A stretch of 64,000 nucleotides of DNA from Aphrocallistes beatrix (lineage: Eukaryota; Porifera; Hexactinellida; Sceptrulophora; Aphrocallistidae): assembly GCA_963281255.1 (NCBI GenBank), contig OY725489.1, positions 6,200,523 to 6,264,522 of the forward strand, given 5' to 3'. The notes below the pieces were generated by a model that was not told where the DNA came from, did not search any database, and saw nothing but the letters and a program-made list of their open reading frames with translations. Positions 1 through 12,061 of this stretch are shown here, one piece after another. Every line of letters begins with the position of its first letter. The first letter of the stretch is position 1. Both the position numbers and the translations under genes were made by a program.

Positions 1-825
1 TGGAAATGGATGGGCAGGAATGCTTTCTAAATAATGCACATCTTAGATAAATACTATTTTCACATTCTCTAGATTTTACATAGCGAAAACCTTCACATTC
101 ATAGTTGATTGAATTTAGCTTTTTACCTTCGACCACTGAATATTCCATGATATGATTGAAAGAAATATAAATAATATTGATAACTACGAAATATCACTAG
201 TTTATATACGTATATAGTATATTGTATGTATTGTTTAGATTTGACGGAATCAATACAAGACACAACGTGTTTGAAAGCTTTTTGGAATTAATCAATGGAA
301 TCACTAATATAATTGGTGTAAAGCATTCAACAAACATGGAAGTGTCATATCAAAACCGCTCTATTAATTTAGGACAAATTCCAGTACTTAGAATTTAGGA
401 CAAATTCCAATGTCAATTAGGACAAATTACGGTTTCCCAGTCTAAGTATTATGAGTATAATATTTTGCAGAGTGATTACTTATGCAATCGACAATAACTT
501 CAATTTTAAAAAAAAGTTTCAATTTCTGAAACAGAACGGTTGTAATAGTAAAAAACAAAAAAATCGGACGTTTTTTTGAAATGGTCTCATAATTGATAAA
601 AAGGGCATAACAAAGGCAAATATTTTTTCCAAAGGTAGAAATTTCAAAAAAGATGCATCAATAGCTGTTCTAATAGATGGAATACCTCACTAATTGGGGG
701 CATGAAATGATCCCGATTTCTTGTTTTACGAAGTGTGACTAATAATAACATACACAGTCGATCAAACCTCCAGCCTTCCAACACCTAAAATGCCCGATTT
801 AAAAACGAAGAAATTTTTAATGATA
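1..825. other. AT-rich sequence, no gene seen
   Basis: No plausible coding region is visible. Three short near-direct repeats containing AGGACAAATT occur between about 370 and 435. Runs of A and T are frequent. I recognise no transposon terminus here. Confidence 0.5.
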
Positions 826-975
826 AAAAGGTGACAATGACGTCATAATTCCCTGATGAGTCGACATTTCCTGAGGTCAGAACATGGTAAAACCATTGCC
901 AAAAGACTCCAACATTGCGAAATCAGCTATCTGTGCCTGGCAGTTTCTTCAATCAAATAATTACAGTTATAAATA
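826..975 (-). mobile_element. Helitron family X fragment (5' half)
   Basis: This is the reverse complement of the 5' part of the X family found complete at 48951-49427. It carries the TGACGTCATAATTCC block, the GAGTCGACATTT block and the TTTCTTCAATCAA block in the same order. Both termini are missing and substitutions are numerous, so it is an old fragment. Confidence 0.6.
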
Positions 976-1139
976 AATACACATTAACCGAATTTTACGA
1001 GTAAGAATCAATTAGGGCCGTCAAATCCACGAAAGAGTTGGAAACAAAATATGGATGAAGAGTCAGAGATTGATGATTTAGGAGTAGATAATATCGGGAA
1101 AGGAAAGTTTTATAAACTCATGGCTTCATTGTTACATTT

Positions 1140-1300
1140 TGTATAATCAGAAATTTCAGTTTTTGTGCATAACTAAACCATTTTAGATGATAGAAGGCTG
1201 AAATTTTAATAGAATGTGTATATTAATATACTTTACATATTAATATACTATCATAAAAATGATGGCTCATCACTTTCCGCGTTTGTGAAAGATATGGGTG
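1140..1300 (+). mobile_element. Helitron family X fragment (middle)
   Basis: It matches the X-family middle: the CATAACT..AGCCATT region, GAAGGCTGAAATTTTAATAGA and the block ending GATGGCTCATCACTTT. It resembles the start of the copy at 60517-60835. Termini are absent. It lies just left of the TTAA MITE. Confidence 0.55.
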
Positions 1301-1415
1301 CGACGTGATCGCTCAGTTCTTGGTAGAACTGATGAGGGTGGTCTATATGGACTTTAATGTGTTGTTGTTCTTTAGCTATTAACTTCGCTATTATTAGCTC
1401 TTGAGAAGTCTTTAA

Positions 1416-2587
1416 GGTTGGCCTTTCCTATAATAGCTAACTTTTGACTTTTTCAAACGATTCATTTAATTTTTTCAGTGCAGATTTGAATCGCAGAGTT
1501 ATCTGCAAAACTGCATTAATATTTGAAATAATTAAAGAGATAAAAATTTTTAAAAAAATTTGGTCATTTTACAAGTAAGAAATCGGAAACAATATGCTTA
1601 CAATCCATTAGAAACTTTTCAAATTCCTTCATGAATCGATGATCTAACTAAAGAACAGACAGATTTTTGAAATTTTGAAAATTGTTAAAAATTCACACCA
1701 AAACACCCGAGGAATTTTATTTTTAGTAATTTTGACACTATTTTTTTATAATTCTCTTTTTATTCCTAATATCAAAATTCTGTCTGTTCATTATGTTCTA
1801 CTCTTCGAGATCTATCAGAAACTGTTAAGTTTTCGTCCCAATGTTGAATTTACAAAAAGTTATCACCTTTATAATTGCTGAAAAAAAAGTCTCAGAAATT
1901 AGGATTTAGAAAATATTTATATATGTCCCTCAATTTCCATTAGTTTTAACTGCTTTGGAATATTAAATAACATGCAAATATCCTTATTCGACAACTTATA
2001 GCACTACTTAACTTCAAAATGTGGTATATAAAATTTTTCTCCATCAAAAGTGGGAAAAAATGGTCATTGCTGACTGGCCACCCAAAAATAACCACATTCG
2101 ATAGTGTCCACCGGAATTCGAGATCAATAACTTCTTCAAACCATGTACGAAATTCGGGCTCAGCACTAAATTTCCAGCAATTTGATATATATATTGACCA
2201 TATTTGGAGAAGTTTTTGGATGTCCATGCATAGCAACAGCCAGAAATTTTTTCACAACCCTTGGCCGTTGCTAGGAATCCGCAGCCAAAGAATTTCTCCA
2301 AAAATGTCCAATATATATATCAAATTGCTGGAAATTTAGTGCTGAGCACGAATTTAGCATTAAAATGATGATCTGACATGGTTCAAAGAAGTTATGGACA
2401 TGAGACAAAATGTGTCCTTTTTTAGGCGACACCAGGTGGTACAAGTGGCTCTAAGTGGCGAAATATTAGCATTGAAATTCTAAAATCAAAATTATTGTTT
2501 AGAACCCCTTTAGTTATCCTAAAATGGTTAAAAAGGACTTTGGCAAATTTTTGATAAAAAACAAAATGTCCATAGGAAAGGCCAACC
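1416..2587. mobile_element. TTAA-flanked MITE, full-length copy 1
   Basis: The element is bounded by TTAA on both sides (1412-1415 and 2588-2591) and has 16-bp terminal inverted repeats beginning GGTTGGCCTTTCCTAT. It is inverted relative to the copies at 36433 and 37635. A long imperfect palindrome lies in the centre (about 2170-2335), with arms reading from CCAGCAATTTGATATATA. No coding capacity is seen. The TTAA target site is typical of piggyBac-type transposases. A Tc1-like TA target is the alternative, but every complete end here has full TTAA. Confidence 0.85.
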
Positions 2588-2725
2588 TTAAGCGAGAAAT
2601 TGCGGAATAATGTGGTGAGAAAAATTTCCAGACCTGCCATAGCAAGTCAGGGCACTTTCGAAGGTGTGTCCATATGCGATTTTGGGATCTCGGTTGTCGT
2701 AGTACAGCTGGTGTCGCTCCTGTTT

Positions 2726-5441
2726 TCATACGTAGACATGGTTCGATACAGAAGGGTGGTGTAACACGTACACGAATCTGAGTTTAGCGCATGGTTCAAA
2801 AGGGAAGGGAGTCATAGTTGCAAACCTTTGATCATATGCAAAACATATTTTACATCTTGCCTTACATATGGTTGTGCGATGTTCGAGTTGGAATTGAGGG
2901 TATGAGAACTGTAGGATCGATATAATGGGTGGAGGGGGTAGTTTTGGGACAAGATGGAAGTCATGTTTTGTGATAGGAGCCAGCTGTCGCTTGGTTGGCC
3001 TAGTTTGTGAATATCTATAAGATATTCCAGTGGTTTGCGATGGCGGATTTTTGGGAGTATTACGGGGGAAGTACATTAGGTCAGCGATTGCGTATACAAG
3101 GTCTGATAGTCCGTGACCAGCTCTCATGTATGTGGGCATATAGCGTGGGTAGTGATCATCGAGGGCGATATGGGGGTGTGTGGCTATTCTTGCAGATCGA
3201 ATAACTGCAACCTTCTATGTTGAGTTTAGCATATTTTGCGAGGGGTGATTTGATGCCACATGAAGTGGACAGGGTTCTTTGTGGACTTGCACTATTTGGA
3301 TAAATGAGTTATTCGTAGAGTCATATAAGGCATCTTGAGTTACATTACTTGGTCCTTGTTCGAGTTCATATGGTTTTAAAATATCCAAGGGTAGGGGGTA
3401 CGTAGAGGCCAGATCATCAAAATATATAGTTAGGGCATTGTTGGGTGGTGGGGTACATTTGAGTAAAAGGTAAGCTGTGGTCATTCTTGCTAGTTCCGGA
3501 GCTAGCGGTAGACCCATGGGGATGCATGTTGTGCAGAGAGTATAAAATTTGAGTCCGTCCGTGATATAGTTGAGTGGCAGAAGGGCTGCCAATATGGGAT
3601 AATAGGGGTTCGCTGGGTTGTAGTGGTCAAATGCTTCCATGATAAGCGTATGAGGAACAGAGGTGCAGAATTGTTTAATATCGTAGTGTATATAGCGTTT
3701 AGATTGATGGACGGATGGGATAGGGACGATATCACCTCGTGTACGTCATTACACAAGAATGGTGAATTATCAATAATGGGTGTGAGTAGAGGACGTAAAT
3801 GTTGAGATACTAGGGTAGTAAGTGAAGGTTTATGATTTGTGATGGGTCGGCACATTGACACCAGTTCAGGGATAGTATTGAGTAATTGGAACAAACTGGG
3901 CGAATAGATTTCGTTCGTACGAAGGATTTTCTTGTGGACTTTAAGTTTAAAGTAAATATGGGGGCGCGTTCGTCTCGTAAGGTTTGTATATGGGGATCTT
4001 CCTCCGCGAGGAGGAAGCGTAGGTTTTGGATTGCGTCAAAGTACTTACTATATATGGAGAAACAGGCTTCAGATCTGCGGGGGGACATTGTTTGGGACCA
4101 GGGTTACAATGGAGGTGATTGATAGCGCTATTGGACGTTCGAGAGCGTCCGTATTTCATGCATATCCCATGGGCCTTAAAAGCAACAAGTACGGATTTCT
4201 GGGCATTCTCGCGTTGGATTTGAGTGGGGCGCGCGGCTGATAATGTTGCAAAGAGTTCACGTCGATCACCAGAATTCGAGCAAGGGCATGCCTGCCTTTC
4301 GCTATGATTAGGGGTTCCTTGAGTTAGGGCGTTAAAGATACCTTTGAAGGTAGTGCGAAGTCCAGCTGGGAGTTGTTTCAGGTACTCGTCAAAAGTACAT
4401 CCTCTAGTTTTTACATTGAGTTGTTGCGTATACTTTTTCTCCGTAGTCGTGAGAATAGTAGCTGATGCGAGACAGCGAGCACATGGGAGGGGGTGGGTTG
4501 AATCGCTTGGACTTTGATCGTTTTCTTGGGGTTGGGACGAATTGGTTCAAGATCTGACACCGCAGCGGCATACGTGAGGGGTTTAGGCGCCTTGTTCTGA
4601 TTTAGAACGAAGCATTCATGAGCGAGGAGGCGGGGAGTTAGTGCACGTAGTAGTACATTAGCGTATAGGGGTCGTTTTGTTATGACCGGTGAGCACGAGA
4701 AGGGCATAAAATGATTCCAAATCGAAATTCGGATGAGCGAGTAACAGGGTTCGAGGGTACGATGCGTGTGGATTGAGAAGTGGGTCAAGCCCATATGCGA
4801 CCAGTTGCTTTCCGTATTGGTCATTTGCTGCAGTATATGCATACTTAGACAGGACACTCTTAACACATCTGTGTTAAGAGTAACATTGGCAGCGATCAAA
4901 TCGGTATAAAAATTCATAACCGAATGCGGGATGGATTTGAGAACATTATTTATTGGGGTAGTTATTGAATTGAGATCACCTGGGTAGTGTAAGTCCGTAC
5001 TAGTCGCAGTGGACTGAGTGAGAGTTTGGGAGGTAGAAGCTTGCGAATCACTTCTGGTAATTGCGATTTGCTTCAGGATAAACTGGAGCAGCGGTTGTGC
5101 ATCTCCTTGAAGGTACACGATCAGAGAGTCATATAGAGGGCAGACTGGAGTGCGAGGTTAACGCAGAGCGTTTCTTCGTGAAAATGAGGAGACAGGTGTT
5201 CGCCCGTCTGCATAGTGGCGTCGTCCTCTGGTATAGAGGTTGTTTCGGCATCATACATAGTCGGCTGAGACGTTGCTTCAAGCGTGCGATATATAAGATA
5301 AGTGGAAAGATCACAGAAGAGATAGACGTTATAATTGTAGAGCAACAACAGAATATAACTGCATTCAACTATAACGCCTGCCCGCATCCCCAATGAAGGT
5401 ATTTTTAGAGCTGAAACAACTTTACTATTGACTGTAGTCAT
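2726..5441 (-). pseudogene. Reverse-transcriptase retroelement relic
   Basis: A frame-broken minus-strand coding region. The RT core is recognisable between about 3900 and 3380: an RPITNHK segment, then in another frame motif A as YDIKQFCTSVPHTLI, then motif B as IPMGLPLAPELA, then motif C as YFDD. The piece at 3502-3894 carries the first part and 3215-3640 carries motifs A-C, so at least one frameshift separates them. Upstream, 4411-5118 encodes 235 residues I do not recognise, and 5121-5441 may be its N-terminal extension in another frame. Downstream, 2726-3139 may be the thumb region. No LTRs, GIY-YIG nuclease or poly(A) tail were found. The DI.QF..S.PH motif A resembles Penelope-like or group-II-type RTs more than LTR elements, but the family is unresolved. 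Confidence 0.6.
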
Positions 5442-5553
5442 AGTTCTTAAAGAATATTTGAATAGTTTGCAGGATTTTAAAGAAGCAATGTATTTAATAT
5501 CTTTTTATTTTGAGTTTGTGTCAAATGATATAAAATATATGCTGACCTGTATT

Positions 5554-7612
5554 CTAGGGTGCGACCCGTAAAGCCCTTGGCCCATGGCCCGCTATTCAAA
5601 GCCCGTGGCCCGCGGCCCTCTTATTTATTCCCCCCAGCCCGTTATTTACGAAATTTGTTTATTTTATGACACCGTTGACTGAATTCGTGAATGTATTCTC
5701 TAAGAATTGAGAATTCATATAATTCCCGCGTTATAAAATGCGGGAAATTGTATGCACAATTTGTATATATAATATATGTGAAATTTAATGGGCAAAAGAT
5801 AATCTCGTTCGTTATTTCATTTTTCTTTCTATCAATGGTGGAAGATAGTAGGTTTAGTGCATCTAGACTTTTAGATTTATTTGTCATTGAAAAATTAACA
5901 AATACCGCTAAATGCTCACTATGTTCCAGTTCGTTCACATACAACAGTCAAAAGACTGGTACCTCGCATATGTCACGCCACATCACTAACAAACATCCGG
6001 AGGAGTATAATAAGATGAAGAGGAGGTTAGAATGTAGAGATGATACTCAGTCTAGTATTCTTAGATGTTTCAAGAAGAAGACAGGTCTATCAGCAATGCC
6101 AGAAAGAAGGCGCTTAGCAATGTTAATATCTTGCGGAGATCATGTTTTGCCTTTGAATTTTTTGAAAGCGAATTTACACGGAGCCTGCTGCGAATTGGAA
6201 GTTGTTCAAACCGAATAGATTTGAGAGGGGAAATAAGATAAATTGTTGATGAAGTCCGGCAGGAGATGAAAGTCGAATTTCAGGGTACATTTATGACAAT
6301 CGTTTGTGATGGGTGGAAAAACTCCCTGACAGGTTTATTAAATATGTTTACTCTAAATATATTGTAATATACGTATGTATATTTATAAATTATACTATTA
6401 TTCTGTAGGTGACAAATTTGTATCTTTTTTGGGATTTGCTAACTCAAGTTCAAAACCAATCTATATCACTAGCCAAATTGTGAAAGACAACTCTTCTGAT
6501 GCATTTCTGGAAGCTGGTCGAGTAGCAGTAGACATTGTCAAAGGGTGGAATTCCAAGGTTATTGCATTACTCGCTGACAACGCTCGGTCAATTCAACTTG
6601 GCCTGCATAAATTGTCGGATGAATGTGGTGGTTTGTTGGTATTGCGGTGTGCAGCACATGTCATGAACCTTTGCATACGTGATATCTTCACAGCAGTTCC
6701 AGTGTGTCAGAAAGCACTTGACATATTGAATAAACATGTAACCAACGGTACTGTCCCTCGTTATGTTGATACTAGATGGAATTCAAGAATTGTTCGGATG
6801 GAGCAACTCATTGTGAAACTTGAGCGAGAAAAAGGAAAATTGAGTGCTTGTCTGCAGAGAACTGACCGATTCTTGATGTTCTTAATATTGCTCAGGAAGA
6901 TACAACTACATGGCCTACAATGATGTGCAAATTTGAGCAACTTTTGGAGACACTACACGAGACATGATTTGATGAAGTATATACCGTGATTGAAAAGAGG
7001 AGGTGGATGCTTGAGAATAGTGTTATTAATCTTATAAACTGGTTAAATGGAAAGACTGAAAATATTGACTTCGAATTGACTGGAAAATGGCTTCAGTTAA
7101 TGAATGTTCGTTCAGATTTTGATAGGCTATATGTTTCCAGGGAGTTTGGTGCTGGGTTGGAAGGTAATCCAATCCAACATTACCCCAAACTGAAAATGTT
7201 TGAAGAACAAATACTCAACAAGGTTGCAGTTAGTGAGGCTTCGGTTGAACGACTGTTTTCTCGACACAAGCAAATTCACTCTCCTCTCCGTGCATCCTTG
7301 GGAAATGATCTAGTAACTGATTGCTTACTGATAAGAATGAGCAGACAATACAATGAAGCTGAGATTACAGATACTGACATGATTTTACCTCTCTATCTAT
7401 GATGATTATTAGATTTAACGATAATAAACCATTTATAATACTTGTGATACATACATATAAAATAGCAATAATTTCATTCCCTAATTAGAGCATATAATCA
7501 TTTGTACAATTGTTCTTTCTGACGGTTTTCGGCCCGTTTTGGGCCAGCGGCCCGTGGAAAAAAGGCCCGCAGCCCGTGATTTACGATAAAGCCCGCACGG
7601 GTCGCACCCTAG
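5554..7612 (+). mobile_element. hAT DNA transposon, complete ends
   Basis: The element starts CTAGGGTGCGACCCGT and ends with its reverse complement, and is flanked by a perfect 8-bp duplication CCTGTATT (5546-5553 and 7613-7620). This is the hAT signature. Subterminal sequence at both ends is rich in GGCCCG words, possibly transposase-binding repeats. It carries a decayed hAT transposase gene on the plus strand, so it is a once-autonomous copy. Confidence 0.93.
5835..7402 (+). pseudogene. hAT transposase (BED finger, hATC), decayed
   Basis: Start chosen at MVEDSRF. Residues about 30-60 form a BED-type zinc finger with CSLC and H...H in HMSRHITNKH. A DGWKNSL motif follows. A 76-bp GT-AG intron (6333-6408) joins KNSLTG to DKFVSFLGFAN in frame. 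The RNase-H-like region includes CAAHVMNLCIRD and DTRWNSR. The C-terminal hAT dimerisation segment reads SEASVERLFSRHK through LLIRMS. Breaks: a frameshift near 6190-6215, a TAA near 6240, a frameshift near 6870 and a TGA near 6967. The product would catalyse cut-and-paste transposition with 8-bp target duplication, but this copy cannot make it. Confidence 0.88.
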
Positions 7613-7977
7613 CCTGTATTTGATGATTCACAAATTGAGTACCTAAATAAGGTGGCTGGGTGTGCAGTTTTCTCTTATACAAAAACAACCTAACCTATTT
7701 AACAACTGATACCCGATGTAAGTTATATAAATGATGCAGGATCTCAATAAATTATCGTAGATTTATTAGACAGGGGTCACTTATGTATCCATTAATTGCT
7801 GTTGTCAATTACGTTACTACTTGTATTATCATAAAACTTCCATCAAATTGCTAACTCTGGAGTTATTCGAAAACAGTTTTATCCCGGTTCAACTCGTACT
7901 AAATTACTAGTATTAATTTTAATCATAGTTGATGACAAATAGATTGATATGTCGAGAGAGAGTTGTGTTGTTGTGAT

Positions 7978-8288
7978 CATAGGCGTCGTAACCCACCCAG
8001 TTACCCGGCAATGGCCGGGCGGCCCAGAGTTAATGCCGGATACTACCCGGCAGGCCGGGTGCTACATACCCGGTCTAATGCCGATGCTACCCGGTAAAAA
8101 GCTTAGTGCTATTATGTACTGGTAATTGACTGTTGCTAATTCCTCATGTAGATCAAGGGTTCACGGCCCATTTGGCTGACGGTGACGCTGGATCAGCTGA
8201 AGATACGACCAGATTAACTGACTGAACGGCCCTGGATTATTGTGGCCGGGCAGTCCAAGGGTAGGAAATAAAGTTTACGACGCCTATG
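7978..8288. mobile_element. hAT-type MITE (311 bp)
   Basis: Terminal inverted repeats CATAGGCGTCGTAA bound the element, with a perfect 8-bp duplication GTTGTGAT at 7970-7977 and 8289-8296. The interior has several CCCGG/CCGGG words and is far more GC-rich than its surroundings. No coding capacity. It belongs to a different family from the autonomous hAT just upstream. Confidence 0.88.
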
Positions 8289-8312
8289 GTTGTGATGTAT
8301 GACAATGAGATA

Positions 8313-9345
8313 TCCTTACTATTAAAACTAAATTAATGTGTATATATATATAGAACGAATTGATTGAAGAAATTGCCAGTCACAGATAGCTGATTTTTGG
8401 CATGTGGGAGTCTTTTGGCTATGGCTCCACTAAGTTCTGAGCTCAGACATAGCCTACTATATATACAGCTATGCATCCAACCGAATACAAGGCCAAAATA
8501 GAAGGCCAGTTCTAACACAGTCAAAATTTAATTAAACTAAGAAATCAAAAGCCGGAGGTGTGACAAAATCCTAGATAACTCAGAAAATATTGAAAATAGA
8601 CGCGGGAACAATATTATTATCATATAGGAAGTGATAGTTTGCGGATTGAATGGTATAAGTTGTTAGCGTCTACGATCTATATATTTTAAGATATGGCTTA
8701 AACATTCAATTTGTTATTTCCATAGCAACTGAGGGATTCATGGATATTCCAATTAAGAATTTTTTTTGGATTAAGGACTTTCTATTGTTGTTCTATAAAA
8801 ATTCAAGTATTAAAAATGCAGATAGCGATGTTTTAAATGAGGTAGAACAATAGCATTTTCCGCTCTTAAAAGAGCCCATTGCGCAATAACATGATGACAA
8901 ATCGAATTTTTGACACCTGAATTAGATCCTCTGATATAATATTTGAATATGGTGATAATACATTTCAAAGGTCTATCGTATGCTGCTTTTGATTTCTCAG
9001 TTTAATTAAATTTTGACTGTGTTAAAACTGGCCTTCTATTTTGGCCTTGTATTCGGTGGGTTGCATAGCTGTATATATAGTAGGCTATGGCTCAGAACAA
9101 ATGACGACTCAGCATGGAATTATGACGTCATTGTCACATTTCTAAAAGTTAAGTAATAGAGTTATTCGAGCATAACTCAGCCTTTATAGGAGATAGAATG
9201 CTGAAATTTTAATTGAATCTGTATACTAACATACCTCACATATGATGCAACTATCATCAAAATTGATGACTCGTCACTTTATTATGACGGCATCATTACC
9301 ATCAAAATTCTAAAAATTGATTTAATTCGTGTAAAATAGGTTTGA
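8313..9345 (+). mobile_element. Helitron family X copy, interrupted
   Basis: The 5' end TCCTTACTATTAAAACT follows a host A, as expected for Helitrons. The body runs through the GAATTGATTGAAGAA and GGCATGTGGGAGTC blocks, is split by the element at 8448-9089, and resumes at GACTCAGCATGG, ending near 9345. The GC-rich 3' hairpin seen in other copies is missing. Non-coding. Confidence 0.8.
8448..9089. mobile_element. Long-TIR element inside Helitron X
   Basis: About 105 bp at the left (from CATAGCCTACTATATATACA) reappear inverted at the right with few mismatches. The insertion is flanked by a 7-bp direct repeat GCTCAGA (8441-8447 and 9090-9096), and the flanking Helitron sequence is continuous across it. 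It encodes nothing recognisable. The superfamily is uncertain because 7-bp duplications are uncommon. Confidence 0.82.
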
Positions 9346-10076
9346 AACTTACAATCTATCGAGCCAGATTTTTTATTTATTGCCTAGGATTAAAATTGGA
9401 GACAGGTTTGGCTTAAAAATATTGAAAATCCGCTAAAATCAGATCAGCAACAATATTCCAATATATTTTCTAATAAAGCAACACCAGAATTAAAAGTTAG
9501 ACCATTAAAATCTAGGCATGTGTTCCTGAGAAAAATTTTATGCATTGTATTACGGATGATGGAAGCCAAAATTAGAAAACCAAAATATTCCAAGTCAATT
9601 TTCAATATGCACAATATTTAAAGCATTCAGAAATACATTCATTCTTAGTCCATGTAACGACTATAGTAAGGATTCATGTATACTGTACTAGTATAGAGTT
9701 ACCTATACAGCCTAATACAATAGTGGGCTACGCTCACCTTAAATTGATAATTAGTAAAAATTCACTTAGCTCGTTTAACCAATCCATGGTTCAGAAAAAA
9801 AGGTCTGCGCCATTGCCTTAGTGTATTACAATGCTATGGGATAAATTTATATAGTTTGAACGGAACCCCAAGTGTCGCGATCGTGCTTTAGATCTCGTTT
9901 TGTTTTCCTTCAATTATTTTCCCTGATCTTTTAAACTTCGTTCTTTGTTACATTGGGTTAATATATTTTCATTTCAGGTTTCATTTTCTCAACAAAAGCT
10001 TTATGCTTTTCAATCAAATGTACTTACACGCTTTTTTGAAATGAGATAAGCATTATTTTCTAGAGATATCAATCAT
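9346..10076. other. AT-rich sequence, no gene seen
   Basis: No coding region or complete transposon is recognised. A poor match to a Helitron X 5' terminus near 9663 (AGTAAGGAT) lacks the rest of the end. Confidence 0.45.
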
Positions 10077-10464
10077 GGGCCTTATTCACTAAGAAAACTT
10101 AAGATTTGCTTAACTTTTGAATCTTCAAAATTAGAAGAGATTTTTAAAGAATTTAAATAAATTGCATACTCTATTAATTTTAAGTGGTACAATTGAAATG
10201 CTTGACAAATTTTGACTCATTTGTTAAATTTTTCAGAAAGTTACGTAATATTTTAAGTTAAGTATGACATCATAATACTCAAGTATGACATCACGAATAT
10301 TTCGAGAGTGACTTGGAATATTTCTAGTATTTAGGTAGTTTATATTTCTATTGGTATCATTGAACATCTATTTACCCAAATCGTAATGCAACTCTTCAAA
10401 ATTTCCACTATATAAAGTGATATAAAGTTAAGCAAATCTTAAGTTTTCATAGTGAATAAGGCCC
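10077..10464. mobile_element. Palindromic MITE (388 bp)
   Basis: About 40 bp at each end, beginning GGGCCTTATTCACTA, are inverted copies of one another. They continue through AAAACTTAAGATTTGCTTAA. Flanks show a possible 3-bp duplication CAT (10074-10076, 10465-10467). Non-coding. A 3-bp target would fit PIF/Harbinger-like or CACTA-like transposases, but CAT is not the usual TWA, so the superfamily is open. Confidence 0.75.
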
Positions 10465-10710
10465 CATGTACTCGAAATATAGTTTTCTCTCTTTCAACAT
10501 TGAAATGCTCTTATCATCACCATCAGCATTGACAGCGGAATAAATAAGGTTTTGTTCTACAGTTATTTTAAAGATTAACAGTGCTAGCTTCGAATCGAGA
10601 GCGATAGAATTTATGTCACCATATTCATCACTCGTCAATTTTGACGGTTACTGAACCACTCAACATACTGATCTCGTGTTACTCTGTCATTTCTCAGCAC
10701 CTGCTGTTTT

Positions 10711-11311
10711 TCAACGTATTTTCGACATGAATTGCATGCATCTCAAAATCCAGTTTCTAATGGTAATGGCAAAACGATAACGGGAATGGCCACCTCCTTT
10801 AGACCCTCCCCTCCTTTGATATGCACCATTATATGAAACATCTAACATTGTATTCTCGGGAACATTCCAACGCAATTCATTGCATGATCTCTTGCAGCTA
10901 TATCTGGCAACTTTCGTTTTAGCTTCACTAACATAGATTTGGTCACATAAAAAGCTCTCTTGCCTAGTCTTTTCGGGATTCCCATAATAGAATTCAAAAG
11001 ATCCAAACAGATTTACCAACACCAATAATATCCCCCCCCCAGCAATTGTAAAATATTGTTTATGAAATGCTTTTTTACAGATTAAGTTTGAAAAGAGTTG
11101 TAAAGTTGGAATGACACCCTTCACAAATGATATAAATATGTACTGCAATTCCGACTGTAAATGTGGATTTATTGAACCTTAAATTGTTACATTTACAATG
11201 TTTCCATTTGAACATTTTACAGATGGCATGACGAAGGATGTCACAACCAAATATACTCATTGATAGTTGAGATAATTTCAAGATTTCTCCGCCTGATTTA
11301 TCCAAATTCAA
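10711..11311 (-). CDS. Unidentified ORF pair, possible membrane protein
   Basis: Two overlapping minus-strand reading frames lie here (11075-11311 and 10711-11148). The upstream one is cysteine-rich, with CKMFKWKHCKC and CEGCHSNF. The downstream one has a hydrophobic stretch near residues 37-55 (IAGGGILLVLVNLFG) followed by a cysteine-containing segment with CDQIYVSEAK and CKRSCNELRW. If real, they are exons or frameshifted parts of one gene with a single membrane segment. I recognise no family. Chance ORFs remain likely in this AT-rich DNA. Confidence 0.25.
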
Positions 11312-11512
11312 ATATTGGATTTTTTAAAAATGGGTAGGTACTATATCAATTTCGGGCCTTTGCTCTTTCTGCGGAGTTGTTTGTCCGAATTCAAACACAG
11401 AACAGGTGGAGCTAGTGGGTTTCAGGTGGTCCAGTAGGTGGAATTTCAAGTGAACTCTCAATACTTGCTTAAGTCAATTTAGGTGTCTTATAGAATAACT
11501 CAAGGTCCTCAG

Positions 11513-12061
11513 CTACACTTTATTGACTTGCACATATAATAACATCTGACTCATCTGTTTCACAACTAAATTTGGCTTCTGGGAATATTTTAGTCCTTTT
11601 GCTATCTCCAAACTTTCTACGGCCCTTTTCGACGTAGTAGCTGACGACGACAGTATAAAAACATCAGGAGTATCAGATAAACTAAAATCCTCACGCGTTT
11701 CCATTGTATCTGCAGCTGTATTTTCACATTCGATCACCTTCCTCGGAGGGCCAGGAATTTGCTCAATTCCGCTAATAATGAGGAGCACTACCAGTACTAC
11801 TCTCAAGATTGTGCTGAACCGGCACCTTAGTCCCACAAAATGGTTAGAAAGATTGGATGCGGCTTTACCCCCAATCCAGGATCCCCACAACCCTAAGAGA
11901 TCATCCAATTCGAAACTCAATACCCAATTAGGAAGCCATGTGTCAAAACCAAATATAATTTGAAGTGCATTTTTTTGCTGAACGCTGAGGTTGTGGGGCA
12001 CCCATTCAACAACAACAACAGCAACCACTACTACAAAACAACAAATATTGGAGCCTGCCAA
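11513..12061 (-). CDS. Unidentified 182-aa ORF with 2A-like motif
   Basis: The ORF starts MAGSNICCFVVVVAVVVVEW, a strongly hydrophobic N-terminus that could be a signal anchor. Near residue 90-105 a second hydrophobic run ends IISGIEQIPGPP, which resembles the ribosome-skipping 2A consensus D(V/I)ExNPGP-P but has G for D and I for N. The C-terminal third is polar and serine-rich with no known domain. Many invertebrate non-LTR retrotransposons carry 2A-like leaders before ORF1, so this could be a worn retrotransposon N-terminus. A host gene is not excluded. No RT domain follows. Confidence 0.3.
   Translation of the reverse strand: MAGSNICCFVVVVAVVVVEWVPHNLSVQQKNALQIIFGFDTWLPNWVLSFELDDLLGLWGSWIGGKAASNLSNHFVGLRCRFSTILRVVLVVLLIISGIEQIPGPPRKVIECENTAADTMETREDFSLSDTPDVFILSSSATTSKRAVESLEIAKGLKYSQKPNLVVKQMSQMLLYVQVNKV

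Noticed and set aside
1946..2339. Overlapping 85-106-codon frames inside the TTAA MITE
   Set aside because: They arise from the central palindrome, appear on both strands with similar sequence and are not kept open in other copies.
9650..9680. Helitron X 5' end near AGTAAGGAT
   Set aside because: Only nine or ten bases match and the ATTAAAACTCG part is absent.
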